Shown: piece after piece, positions 10,401 through 20,765 of the stretch
Position numbering within the stretch: the first letter of the stretch is position 1
How the letters are laid out: every line of letters begins with the position of its first letter
Source of the DNA: Piliocolobus tephrosceles
Taxonomy: Eukaryota; Chordata; Mammalia; Primates; Cercopithecidae
Direction: 5' to 3'
Length of the DNA: 64,000 nt
Assembly (NCBI RefSeq): GCF_002776525.5
Contig: NC_045441.1
Location: forward strand, 110,791,161-110,855,160
Made by a program: the position numbers and the translations under genes
The notes under the pieces: model-generated
What the model was told of the DNA's origin: nothing
The model's database searches: none
The model's input: the letters and a program-made list of their open reading frames with translations, nothing else

Positions 10401-12535
10401 AGCAGATCATATGCATAAAAACTTAAATGAAATAAACATGTAAATTATTGGTGAATATCCAAACTATAAAAGGATTCTTCACTCTATAAAAGGGATCCCT
10501 AATTTTTTTTTATGTACAATTTTTTTTTCCATCACTTAAAAAGCTTAGGTATATGAAACTGGAAGACACATGTAACTGTTTAGTAATGTGTCTATTGGTC
10601 AAACACAGTACTTGTATATTAAAATGCTTATTTACATCTATGTAAGCAAGTCTTATGAAGGCATTATTGGATAGTTTGATGAGAAGGAAATCTTAGTCTT
10701 CCTTTATCTACCCCAAATGGCTTTTAGAATGGAAAATTCTTTTTGTAGATTGCTCCATCATTAATTTAAAAATAAAAACATATTGACCATGAAGTTTTTG
10801 TCCTTTTAATAGATTCACATTTTCAATGTTGAAAATTCTAAGAGAATTACATTTTTTTTTCTTTTTTTTCAAAGAGGTGAAAGGGAAGAGAGGCAACTTC
10901 CTAATGATTAAGCAATTACCTCTAGGATGTGGAAATGATCAACATTTAATAAAAATTGCAAGTGACTCTTCAAAACTGCAGTCTAATTCCCCTTGTTCTT
11001 TTGCAGTATTTGCCCCTCTTTTGCAGTGAGAACTAAGCTTTCTGTAATTGTGACTTTTGTTGCTTGAGTAGCTGTTGCCTATCTAACGTACTCAAGCATG
11101 TGCTGCTTCATAGCATCATTTATTGATTCTCTGTAGAATCTACATAGATTCCATGGCTTAGTAAAGTGGAAGCATAGATAATATTCCTTACATAGTTTTA
11201 AAAAATTAGTGAAACACTTCCAAATGAAGAAATTATATTTAAGTATTTATTTTATGGTTAGCCATAACCCATGCATTTCTTCATTTCTCGCATTAAAATT
11301 CAGAAGCCATATGGCTCTTTTCTGTCATGGAGAAAAATTATATTCATCACTGGGTGTGTTTCAGTCCCTGACTGAGTTAATTGTCTTCACTTTGTTAATT
11401 TACTATTAAACCTGAGTTCTGTGAGCTGAATTTCCCCCTAAAATTCACATGTGAAAGCCCGTGGCCTAGTACCTGTGAATGTGACCATTTTTGGAGATAG
11501 AGCCTTTAAAGGGGTGATTAAGTTAAAGTGAGGACATTAGGGTGGGTCCTAATTTAATATCTAACCTGGGTCCTTATGAAAACGGGAGGTTAGAACATGC
11601 AGAGAGACACTGGGGTGCTTGTGCTCAGAGGGATGACGTATATGAAAAGGCCAGTCATCTAAAGGGCAGTCTCCTAAAGCAGGGGTCCCTAACCCCTGGG
11701 CCATGGACCAGACCTGGTCCATGGCCTGTTAGGAACCGGGCAGCACAACAGGAGGTGAGCCGCAGGCCAGCAAGCAATGCCACCTGAGCTCTGCCTCCTG
11801 CCAGATCAGCAGAGGCATTGGGTTCTTATAGGAGCGCGAACCCTCTTGTGAACCGCTTTGCAGGGCATCTAGTTTGTGATCTCCTTATGAGAATCTAACT
11901 AATGCTTGATGATCTCAGGTGGAACAGTTTCATCCTGAAACACCCCTGTCCCTCAACTTCTGTGAAAAATTGTCTTCCACAACACCGGTCCCTGGTGCCA
12001 AAAAGGTTGGGGATCACTAATCTAAAGAACAGTTATCTAAAAGGCAAATAAATGCCTGGGACAGATTTTCCCTTAAGGACCTCAGAGAAAGCCTACCCCA
12101 CTGGCACCTCAATAAATGTGCAGCCAACAGAACCATGCGAAAATTAGTTTCTGTTTAACCCACCCCATTTGTGGTGTTTTGTTATGGCACCCCTAGCAAA
12201 TGAATACACCAAGTATAAATTAAAGCCATTTTTACTACCTTGATAGTGGCTTTTGAAAAAATCATATTTGTGATAGCAGGAAGAAAAGAGGTGCCAGAGA
12301 ATGGGAGTACATGAAATAAAAGTGGTGTCTGTTGACAGAGTTGGCTCAAGAGGAAGCTTGTCCTCAAGTGTGTTACATTCTTGGGATGGCATTGGCTGGT
12401 GACTAAGGTTTTGATTTGATACTTATAGGTTAGGAATTAAATTTCTATGCATGCTGGCATTCACACATAATTTCCTTTATGGATAGATATCCACAATTCA
12501 CTGCAAGTCGTGGAAAGAAGAAACATGTTAAATAG
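7304..12535 (+). CDS. ANKRD7: ANKRD7, ankyrin repeat domain 7 (3' coding exons; exon 1 not in window)
   Basis: Five exons splice in a single frame (7304-7418, 7574-7747, 8605-8711, 9346-9483, 12487-12535) and encode about 194 residues, counting an arginine whose first two bases lie in the missing exon 1. All introns are GT-AG. The product is five ankyrin repeats beginning TPLHLACANGH, PLIKAVQRQNED, TALHYAVCGQS, TPLLVAVISNN and TALILAVSGEP, followed by a basic tail ending GKKKHVK. It closely matches human ANKRD7 (254 aa, testis-enriched, no known enzymatic activity) as I remember it; the family is the ANKRD26/POTE-like ankyrin group, whose repeats act as protein-binding scaffolds. The first ~60 residues, the start codon and the promoter are missing from the window. 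No premature stop or frameshift interrupts the visible exons, so the copy appears intact. The C-terminal path differs from human; see the exon entries. Identity is confident; function is poorly known. Confidence 0.92.
7574..7747 (+). CDS. ANKRD7: ANKRD7 coding exon (second and third ankyrin repeats)
   Basis: This 174-nt exon (58 codons, phase 0 at both ends) lies between acceptor gcattaacag and donor gtagtt. It encodes AVQRQNEDCATILLNCGADP, completing one ankyrin repeat, and then TALHYAVCGQSVSLVEQLL, most of the next. The motifs GADPNLRD and NTALHYAV are typical of the ANKRD26/POTE ankyrin family. Confidence 0.92.
7748..8604 (+). other. ANKRD7 intron between the 7574-7747 and 8605-8711 exons
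   Basis: AT-rich intronic sequence with no recognised repeat or RNA gene. It is bounded by gtagtt at its 5' end and ttttcag at its 3' end. Confidence 0.8.
8605..8711 (+). CDS. ANKRD7: ANKRD7 coding exon (fourth ankyrin repeat)
   Basis: This 107-nt exon follows the polypyrimidine acceptor aatttttcag and precedes the donor gtataat. It encodes DGYTPLLVAVISNNPKMVKF, then LLEKGADVNASDSYQ and the first two bases of an Arg codon. GADVNASD is the usual ankyrin beta-turn loop. Phase is 0 in and 2 out, matching the next exon. Confidence 0.92.
8712..9345 (+). other. ANKRD7 intron with short TG repeat
   Basis: Intron bounded by gtataat and ctccag. It includes an imperfect TG microsatellite at about 8757-8792; nothing else stands out. 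Confidence 0.8.
9346..9483 (+). CDS. ANKRD7: ANKRD7 coding exon (fifth ankyrin repeat; frame differs from human at its end)
   Basis: This 138-nt exon lies between acceptor cttgctccag and donor gtaagt. It reads TALILAVSGEPTRLVNLLL and then GVELSCQDICGFTAEEYA, leaving two bases (GT) for a codon completed in the next exon. The QD-x-x-G-x-TAEEYA pattern is what I expect in this ankyrin family. The human protein I remember diverges after VEL and reads the same DNA region in another frame (ending ISMVLLHRYPQF). That implies a 1-nt length difference between the species near positions 9420-9437. The exon boundaries are strong; the comparison with human is from memory. Confidence 0.9.
11410..12205 (+). 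repeat. old MaLR (MLT1-like) LTR, split by MER1
   Basis: The left arm (11410-11679) contains taaaattcacatgtgaaagc, gagatagagcctttaaagg and gtgggtcctaatttaatatc. The right arm (12019-12205) ends with tttgtggtgttttgttatgg and agcaaatgaatacac. Both match the MLT1-type pattern I remember. It is a non-coding LTR remnant. Confidence 0.55.
11680..12018 (+). mobile_element. MER1-type non-autonomous hAT DNA transposon
   Basis: The element starts caggggtccctaacccc and ends in the imperfect inverted complement ggttggggatcacta, the terminal repeats of MER1A/B as I remember them. Flanks tcctaaag and tctaaag are compatible with a diverged 8-bp target duplication. It sits inside the MaLR-like LTR in the ANKRD7 intron. 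Confidence 0.8.
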
Positions 12536-12572
12536 ACACCTTATTCTTGGCACTACCTGTGACTAAAGGAAG
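12487..12572 (+). CDS. ANKRD7: ANKRD7 C-terminal coding exon plus start of 3' UTR
   Basis: The exon begins after the AG at 12485-12486 and completes the split codon GT|A. It then encodes YPQFTASRGKKKHVK with a TAG stop at 12533-12535. After 37 nt of untranslated sequence there is a good splice donor (aaggaag|gtaagaag) at 12573, so a further 3'-UTR exon is expected. The upstream tract (ataatttcctttatgg) is a modest polypyrimidine tract. If splicing used a point four bases earlier, as the human protein seems to require, the preceding dinucleotide here would be GG rather than AG and the frame would hit TAG at once. The chosen acceptor is therefore inference, but it is the one that keeps the frame open. 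Confidence 0.8.
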
Positions 12573-13390
12573 GTAAGAAGATTGCTAACTGGATTAGTGT
12601 TTTTTTTTCTTCCTTTTCATTTGTTAATTTTTTAGGAAAGGAACAACTTTCTTAAGTAACATTTAATTTTAAAATGGAAATTTTGTATTATTTTGAAATG
12701 TCAAATATTTTTAAGAAAATTCTAAATAATATTTGTGATTAAAATATTCTGACATTGTGTTGGCTGAAAATGTAAAGATGTAATGTAAAAATATGCTTAA
12801 TGATTAAGATCATTTTTTAACCCATTGTTTCATGTCTAGCTATAAAAAACAAAATTTTTGCACATATATAGACATTTTAATAGATGAAAAGTGATCATAA
12901 AAATTTTAATTTTATTGTAAAAATACATTAAATAAGCAGTGTTGATAGTAGTTGATATAAGATATACCAAATAATTATATAAAATTTAAAAGAAACAATA
13001 TTTGTAAAGAATTTACTGTGCATCAACTAAAATACAATTTTGTTATTCATTTTCAAGAATGTATGCAGTTATTTAGGTCTGTAAAAAATAGTTTTTATTG
13101 ACAAGTATGTTTTACACTGACTTGTTTTATTGGATGAGAGAAACTTTTAGAACTCTCCTCTGTATTCACTAGCAGACTCCTGCACTACAATTCACCCCCA
13201 GTGTAAAATGGAAGAAAATAAAAAGGACATAGAAGGAGTGTGTAGGCAATAGGAGATCATATAAATTCACAATTATTCAAGCCCTCTCCATCCTCCATCC
13301 CCACAAATCTATAGTGATAATGCTTATAACAATGTTTGGTCCTATCAATTCCAGGTGAATAAACTTAAGGGAGAATTTCTCTGAATTATC
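12573..13390. other. non-coding, downstream of the ANKRD7 stop codon
   Basis: AT-rich sequence from the 3'-UTR splice donor to the next Alu. Probably the 3'-UTR intron of ANKRD7. No exon is evident. Confidence 0.5.
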
Positions 13391-13714
13391 TTTTTGTTTG
13401 TTTGTTTGTTTTGTTTTTTTTTTTTTGTTTTTGAGATGAAGTCTCACTCTGTCACCCAGGCCAGAGTGCAGTGATGCAATCTCAACTCACTGCAATTTCC
13501 GCTTCCCGGGTGCAAGCAATTTTCCTGCCTCAGCCTCCCAAGTAGTTGGGATTACAGGCGTCCACCACCATGCCCAACTAATTTTTGTATTTTTAGTAGA
13601 GATGGGGTTTCACCATGTTTGCCAGGCTGGTCTCGAACTCCTGACCTCAGATGATCTGCCAACCTCAGTCTCCCAAAATGCTAGAATTACAAGCGTGAGC
13701 CACTGTGCCTGGCC
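13391..13714 (-). mobile_element. Alu (antisense)
   Basis: A complete dimeric Alu in reverse: T-rich tail, gagatgaagtctcactctgt, dimer linker region and terminal gagccactgtgcctggcc. Similar flanks (ctctgaattatctttt on the left, ctctgaattgctttt on the right) look like the target-site duplication. Confidence 0.95.
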
Positions 13715-14930
13715 CTCTGAATTGCTTTTAATGTACACTCTTATTTCCTCTTCTCCTGCACCTCTCTCTTTTAAATGTCTCTGCAGCTCTAAGAAGTGAA
13801 GAATTTCTGTGATTTACACTCCGTTTCTGAAGGGAACTAAAGCAGTAGAAACCACAGAAAAATCATTGCTGCATTTTGAGTGCCTCTTGAGGGTAGACAT
13901 TTAAAATCAGGCTCAATCATTTTATTTTGGCAAGCTTTGTTTACAGTTCATAGTGAAATGTAAATCTTAATGTTTGAAAGCATAGATTTATTGTGTCAAT
14001 AAAATTACCAAAAGATGTTGCAAAAATGGTGAACGTAAAAAGTTATATTTCTGACAAATTCAAAAGGGACAACTTAATCATTTAAAAAATTACTATTAGA
14101 TATAGAAATGCTAAATTATAATTGTGTCATAGCTGAGGCATATAATTTAAGAAATACATGTAGAAATGGAAATATTTAGACATAAGTAAAGACATTATAA
14201 ATATCATTTGTTTCCTAGATATGGAACCTATTTCTACAATTTCTTTGCTGCTTCCTTGAATTGGAAAAATATATTTTGAAAGAACCATTAAGTGAACTAT
14301 TACAACATTTTTGCTGACTACCCAGTTGAAGAAAAGTTTGTTAAATGGATGGTATTTTTTTTTTCACATTAGAAGACATGAAGAAATTTTAAAAGATAAA
14401 CATCTATATTGTGAACCATCAGCCAAAAAGATATAATTTGTGTTCAATATATAGGCAGAAAAAAATTTGTGTCAAAATATTGAATGCAATAATAATGAGT
14501 AAACTGTGTTAGGCATGCATTAAAACATTTAAAAAAAATAAAAATACATTTCAGCTACAAAATGAAGGAAAACATTATAAATGATCCCAGATAAATCAAA
14601 ATTATCTTTTATTTACAAGTATTTTCATGTAAAGCCTTTTTGATTTTTTAGAAACACTGCAGTACTATAATATATATTCAGAAAACCTGGGTGTTACAGA
14701 AGAGGAAAAAAGAAAATGCATCACTCAAAGTCTCATTACCCAAACAAAACATTTGTTAAACTTTTGGCATGTTTTGTAGTATTTTAAAATTTGCTTAGAT
14801 TTTTTTTTTCCTCAAAGAGAATTTCCAATTTTACATTTTTCTTCTTGAAAACACAATACATTGTTCAGTTTTCACTGTGCTCTTTGCTATAGCTTAAACA
14901 CATCAAGTGTGGTCTGGCTTCAGAACAGTT
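13715..14930. other. non-coding AT-rich sequence
   Basis: No gene, RNA or clearly named repeat was recognised. Confidence 0.5.
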
Positions 14931-15135
14931 CCCTATAAGACCCTTTTTCCTTTAGCTATTGCCTAGGACAACTCCTCATGGGACCTCAGTCGCTGCTCTG
15001 TCATTCTGTCACTTACAATGCACCACACTCTACTCTTCTTGTATCTTGGAATTGAAGCTCCATGAGGGCTTGAAGTTTTTGTTCCCTACTACTTGTAAAA
15101 TGCCTGGTTCATAGTAGATATTCAATTTGCTGAAT
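14931..15135 (-). repeat. LINE-2 (L2) 3'-end fragment, antisense
   Basis: The segment ending gctccatgagggcttgaag, then tgcctggttcatagtagata, then ttcaatttgctgaataa matches the antisense L2 tail. Confidence 0.65.
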
Positions 15136-15139
15136 AATA

Positions 15140-15360
15140 AGTGATACTTGTCGGTCCCTGTTCCAGTAACCTTACGTATCTTACCTCATGATCTTTGCAC
15201 AGTCTTGTTGAGGTAGGAAGTATTTTATATCCTCATTTTAAGATGAGAACATTGAGGTGCAACATGGTTCAATGACTTGCTTGAGGTTACTGAGCTAGAA
15301 CACTGGGAGCTGGTCTATAAACCCATGCTCTCTGGATTTGAATCTAGCCAGTGCCATGCT
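15140..15360 (+). repeat. MIR, sense
   Basis: The block order follows the MIR core: tcatgatctttgcacagtct, cctcattttaagatgagaac, gacttgcttgaggttactga, then ggatttgaatctagccag. Confidence 0.75.
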
Positions 15361-15526
15361 AGAATTCGTACCGTAAACAAATATGCCATGTCATTTCTCT
15401 CATGAATGAATGTATATCATCCTTGTAGGCTCTATTTTTAATGGCTCAGAAGGAAGATTTTCTTTTAATTTGAAACTTGTTTAAATCACTCTTTTATTTA
15501 AGTATGTTTGTTTCACTTATTTCTAG

Positions 15527-15623
15527 GGCTAGGTGATGTTGAAGAGCTAAAATGGAGGGAAAAAAAGCCCAGACAATTCTGACTTCAAGTCGAAGAACAT
15601 TTAATTTCTGCTATGGTTTCAAT
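15527..15623 (+). other. possible ANKRD7 terminal 3'-UTR exon start (weak candidate)
   Basis: A good polypyrimidine tract and acceptor (tttcacttatttctag) ends at 15526, about 3 kb downstream of the donor at 12573. The following sequence runs into an ancient MER5A-type repeat. I cannot see a clear exon end with a poly(A) signal, so this is only a candidate for the missing last exon. Confidence 0.2.
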
Positions 15624-15803
15624 CAGTGATTCTTAACTGGGAGCAATTTTGACCCCAGGGGATATTTGGCAATGTCTGCTGAGATTTTTGGTTGTCAAGC
15701 CTAAAAATCAATACTGCTAAATATCCTATCATGCATGGGACAGTCCCCACAACAAATAATTGTCTGGCCCCAAATGTCAACAGTTTCAAAGCTGAGAACT
15801 CTG
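15624..15803 (+). mobile_element. MER5A-type hAT DNA transposon
   Basis: About 180 bp beginning cagtgattcttaactgggag and ending caaagctgagaactctg, with the internal gatatttggcaatgtctgct and ccaaatgtcaacag. Terminal sequences are imperfect inverted repeats. Confidence 0.85.
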
Positions 15804-16250
15804 ATCTAGATTCTATATTATGTGCTGGGGACCAAAGATGAAAAAGAGGTTTTTATATACTCTGTCTTAAATGAGCTCACAAATGTTTAGTTTCCCCCCT
15901 CCCAGTCTTTTTAGTAGGTAAGTAAATGAGAGTTAGAACATGTGTAATGTACCTTCACCATGAGCAGAAAAGGAGGGAATGGTAACTAACTAGAGTAGGG
16001 AGGGTCAGGGGTGATTTCAGCTAAAAAGGAACTTTTTGGCTGGGATCATAGAATAAGTAGGGTTTCTCTAGGTCTCCGAATCAAAACTTAACCATAATAA
16101 AAAGTTCATAATAGAGGCAGAAGCAAAACACCCAAGAATCAGAGGAGAGAGGAAGTCACCACAAGGTTAACATTGGTGGGGTAGATGAGATTTTAACCAG
16201 GTTCTGAAGTGTAGGTGGAATTTTGACATAGTAAATCTAATAAAAAATTA

Positions 16251-16538
16251 GGCTTGGCATGTTGGCTCACACCTGTAATCCCAACACTTTAAGTGGCTGT
16301 AGTGGGAGGATCACTGAAGCCCAGAAGTTTGAGACCAGCTTGGGCAACATAATGACTTCGCATCTCTACAAAAAATTTAAACTCGTCAAGCACGGTGGCA
16401 CATGTTGGTAGTCTCACCTACTCAGGAGACTCCTGCTGAAGTGGGAGGATTGCTTGAGCCTAGAAGGTCGAGGCCTCAGTGAGCTGTGATTTTGCCACTG
16501 TACTCCAGCTTGACCTTGTCACAAAAAGAAAAAAAAAG
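16251..16538 (+). mobile_element. Alu, old subfamily (AluJ-like)
   Basis: Diverged Alu in sense (ggcttggcatgttggctcac, then atcactgaagcccagaag) with an A-rich tail at the right. Several diagnostic CpGs are lost. Confidence 0.9.
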
Positions 16539-17624
16539 TAGGTGGAGTGAAGAACTTTGTGTATTCTATAATAGAATTTGTCTTGACTACTCTTTGGGGA
16601 AAATGTGTACTCTAAAATGGTATGCTGTAGTGCAGATGTAGTGCACAGATATTTGATCTGATTTTGCTAGCTCTGCTTCTCCATTACTGTTCCCTCTCTA
16701 GGAACATTTTTGTGAATTCTCTCAAGTATTTCAATTCTTAGAATATTGTCAAATTGTGAATTACTTTTTAGTGTGTCTGGTAATATCTAAAACAGAGAAC
16801 ATTCACTTTTCCTTTAAGAAGTTTAACAACAGAAAACAACTATTTAATACATACCCAACTTTAGGTAAACATGTACACTTCCTTTAAGCAACCATATAAG
16901 TAGACTACTTTTCTCATGTGGACAGCTGGGAGGAATACATTTCTTCATGAATGATCTCTTCCCCTAACCAACTTAGAGTTATGGCATAAAGTGGTGCAGA
17001 TTTAGAGCACCCTCGTGGAGGGAGTGATGCTGACTAAACCATGTGCTTTGACACAAGTCCGTGTCAAAGAAAGGGCACATTTTTCTAATTTTTCAAAGGT
17101 AAGTGGAAGTGACAGGTTGCCTTTTTTTTTTTTTTTTCCTGTCAGAAGCCCATCACCCTCTTGCACTCTTGCCATCCTCTCCAAGGAGAGCGTGTTTAGA
17201 TAGCAGCTACTTCTCCAACCTTGGTCTCCCAATGAGACACACATGGGGCATGTCTGAATTAAGCCCAGCTGATAAGAGGAACCCTGCTGGACTCAGCAGA
17301 ACCACAGCCAATACTCAAAAGTAAGAAACATTTGGAGTTTAAACCACTGATACTGTGAGATTGTTTATTGTCCCCAGCAAAAAGAAGACTGATAACAGAA
17401 ATCCTGGAGTCAGCTTGTCAGATCAACAGTGTGCATCTTGACCCATGTTCATTCTCTAGAAATCAAGCCTCTCCCCACAAAAGATTTTTACCAGCTGCAA
17501 GGAAAACCATTTCATGTGTTACATAGGTGATGCTTTTATTCTGCAGTCTTTACTGAGATTTATCATACATTTACATAATCACTTTTTGCCTTAAAAGAAA
17601 TACCTGACATTTCTTTCCTAAGGA
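16539..17624. other. non-coding sequence
   Basis: No gene or named repeat recognised. A poly-T run at 17121-17138 splits two incidental short frames. Confidence 0.5.
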
Positions 17625-18120
17625 GTTCTATGAGTTTGCTGTTGTTGCTTTAACATACTACCACAAATGCAGTGATTTGAAACAACGCAAAATGATTATC
17701 TTATAGTTTTGGAGGTCAGAAGTAAAAAGTGGATCTAGCGGGGTAACCACAAGATGTTGGCAGGATGAGTTCCTTTCTGGAGGCTCTGGGGGAGAGTTTG
17801 TTTCCTTGCCTTTTCTAGCATCTAGATGCTGCCCACAATCCTTAGCTCCTGATCCCCAGCAATTATATCACTCTGACCTCTGCTTCTGTCCTCAATTCTG
17901 CTTCTCTGACTTTCCTGCCTCCTCCTTTCACTTATAAAGATGCTTGTGATTACATTCAGTCCACTTGGAAAATCCATGATAGCCTGCCTCCCATCTTGAA
18001 ACTCTCAATCTAATCACATCTTTACATCATTTTTGCCTTTTAAAATAACATATTCCCAGGTTCTGGGCATTAGAATATGGATATCTTTGACAGGCCATTA
18101 TTTTGCTACCCACAGGTGCA
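17625..18120 (-). repeat. old MaLR (MLT1-like) LTR, antisense
   Basis: Blocks such as ttgctttaacatactaccac, cttatagttttggaggtcag, tttccttgccttttctagca and ccaggttctgggcattagaa follow the antisense order of an MLT1-type LTR. Family assignment is tentative. Confidence 0.5.
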
Positions 18121-18985
18121 GTGGAGTGGATTGGAGATTACTTACTGATTTTATTTTAAATTTTGAAACAATCTCAAATGTAGAGAAAAATTGTCTTCTC
18201 AGTACAATTTTTTTCTGAACCATTGTGTGAGTAGCTGACCTTATGTTGTATCACCCCTAAGCCTTTTGTGTGTATTTTCCTCAAATAAGAACATTCTTCT
18301 GCATAATCACAATATAACTATCTAAATTGAGGAATGATTAATACTGATACAATGCTAACATATACTTCTCAGATTTCATTCATATTTTCCCAAATGATCC
18401 AATAATGTTCTTTATAGCAAAATAATCAAATATTGCCTCTATCTTAGCTCTTGATTCTCCTTCACTTTCCAATAAATCTTTGGTCTTTCATTCATTTTTA
18501 TGGCCTTGACACTTTGGGAATTATAAGCCAGTTGTTTGATAGGATGTTCTGATTTTGAGTTTGGTAATTATGATTGGGTCCATGTTATAGGTGTTTGGTA
18601 AAATTATCCCAGAAGTGTTGTTGCATCCTCCCTTGTAACACACCATTTCAATTTGCAGTTCACTTTGATCACTGGATTAAGGTGGTATTGTCAGCCAGGC
18701 TTCTGCAATGTAAAGCTGCTCTTTTTTTTTTTTCTTCTATTTTTAATATGTATCTTGTGGGGAGGTATTTTGAAACAATGTAAAGATCCTGATCCTCATT
18801 ACACTTTCCATTTGTTTACATGAACTTGAATTCATAGTTTCCTATTTCAATGGATTGTGTAACTTATTTGATGCTCAAATTTTCTCAGAGTTGCATGTCT
18901 AATTTTTTTGTTTTGTTTTTTTTTTTTTTGGTGAAAGACTGGACATTCTAGAGAATATATTTAGCAATTCTGGTTTCTGTTTTAT
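18121..18985. other. non-coding sequence
   Basis: Several T-rich runs and no gene; possibly old L1 3' material, not assigned. Confidence 0.4.
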
Positions 18986-18989
18986 TTTT

Positions 18990-20765
18990 CTGAGGGATTT
19001 TTTTTTAAGCCTAGTATACTTCAGTTATTTTTCCTGATCCTCTCCCTCCAATTATCCGCCATCTGATAGGACGCAGTGCATGTTATTCCCCTCTATGTGT
19101 CCATGTGTTCTCATAATTTAGCTCTTGCTTATGATTGAGGGCATGCATTATTTGGTTTTCTGTTCCTGGATTAGTTTGCTAAAGATTAGGGCCTCCAGCT
19201 CCATCCATGTCCCTGCAAAGGACATGATCTTGTTCTTTTTTATGGCTACATAGTATTCCATGATATATATATATATATATATACCACATTTTCTTTATCC
19301 AGTCTATCATTGATGGGCATTTGAATTGTTTCCATGTCTTTGCTATTGTGAATAGCACTGCAATGAACATATGCATGCATGTGTCTTTATAGTAGAATGA
19401 TTTATATTCCTTTATGTATATACTCAGCAGTGGGATTGTGGGATTGAATAATATTTCTGTCTTTAGGTCTTTGAGGAGTCACCACAATGTCTCCCACAGT
19501 CATTGAACTAATTTATACTCTTAACAGCAGTGTAAAAGCGTTCCTTTTTCTCCACAAGCTTGTCAGCATCTGTTATTTTTTGACTTTTTAATAATAGTCA
19601 TTCTGACTGGTGTGAGATGGTATCTCACTGTGGTTTTGATTGAGCTTTTTTTCATGTGATTGTTGGCTGCATGTATGTCTTCTTTTGAGAAGTATCTATT
19701 CATGTCATTTGCCTACTTTTTAAAGTGTTTTTTTCCTCTCATAAAGTTGTTTAAATTCTTCATAAATGCTAGATATTAGATTTTTGTCAGATGCATGGTT
19801 TGCAAACATTTTCTCCCATTCTGTCAATCACCTGTTTACTCTGTTGATAGTTTTTTTTTTATTTTTTTTTTGGGGGGGCGGGTGCACTGTGCAGAAGTCT
19901 TTAATTAGATCCCATTTGTCAGTTTTTGCTTTTGTCGCAATTACTTCTGGCATCTTCATCATGAAATTTTTGTCCATGCATATGTCCTAAATGGTATTGC
20001 CTAGGTTTTCTTCTAGGGTTTTTATAGTTTTGGGTTTTGCATTTAAGTCTTTAATCCATCTCGAGTTGATTTTTGTATGTGATGTAAGGAAGGGGTCCAG
20101 TTTCAATTTTCTGCATATGGCTAGCCAGTTATCCCAGCACCATTCATTAAATAGGGAATCTTTTCCTCATTGCTTTTTGTCAGGTTTGTCAAAGATCAGA
20201 TAGTTGTAGGTGTGTGGTATTATTTCTGGGTTTTATTTCTGGTATTATTATTATTTCTGGTATTATTCTGTGGTATTATTTCCATATTCAATGGAACTAT
20301 TCTGTTCCATTGTTCAATGTGTCTGTTTTTATACCAGTACCATGCTGTTTCAGTTATTAGTATAGTTTAAAGTTGGGTGGTGTGGTGCCTCCAGCTTCAT
20401 TCTTTTTGCCTACGATTGCCTTGGCTATTTGGGCTATTTTTGATTCCATATAAATTTTAAAATAGTTTTTTCCAATTCTGTGAAGAATGCCAATGGTAGT
20501 TTAATGAGAATAGCATTGAATCTATAAATTACTTGGGCAGTATGACCATGTTCATGATATTGATTCTTCCTATCCATGAGCATGGAATGTTTTTTCCATT
20601 TGTTTGTGTCATCCCTGATTTCTTTGAGCGGTGGTTTGTAGTGCTCTTTGTAGAGGTCGTTCACTTCCCTTGTTAGCTATATTCCCAGGTATTTTATTTT
20701 CTTGGGGGCAATTGTGAATGGGAGTTCATTCATGATTTGGCTCTCAGATTGTTGAATTGTTTAAA
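18990..20765 (-). mobile_element. L1 3' half, antisense
   Basis: Antisense L1 3' UTR and ORF2 C-terminal part. Reverse-strand frames carry ORF2 motifs such as TIAKTWKQFKCPS (19179-19376) and VIYRFNAILIKLPLAFFTEL (20434-20664), broken by frameshifts. An (AT)n run interrupts it at 19262-19282. It is 5'-truncated in the reverse-transcriptase region near 20760. Confidence 0.9.
19262..19282. repeat. (AT)n microsatellite
   Basis: About ten AT dinucleotides within the antisense L1. Confidence 0.9.

Larger units (their letters stand above)
9484..12486 (+). other. last coding-region intron of ANKRD7
   Basis: A 3-kb intron bounded by gtaagt and gatag. The first 1.9 kb is AT-rich with no recognised feature. 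The last kilobase holds an old MaLR-like LTR interrupted by a MER1 DNA transposon. Confidence 0.75.
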
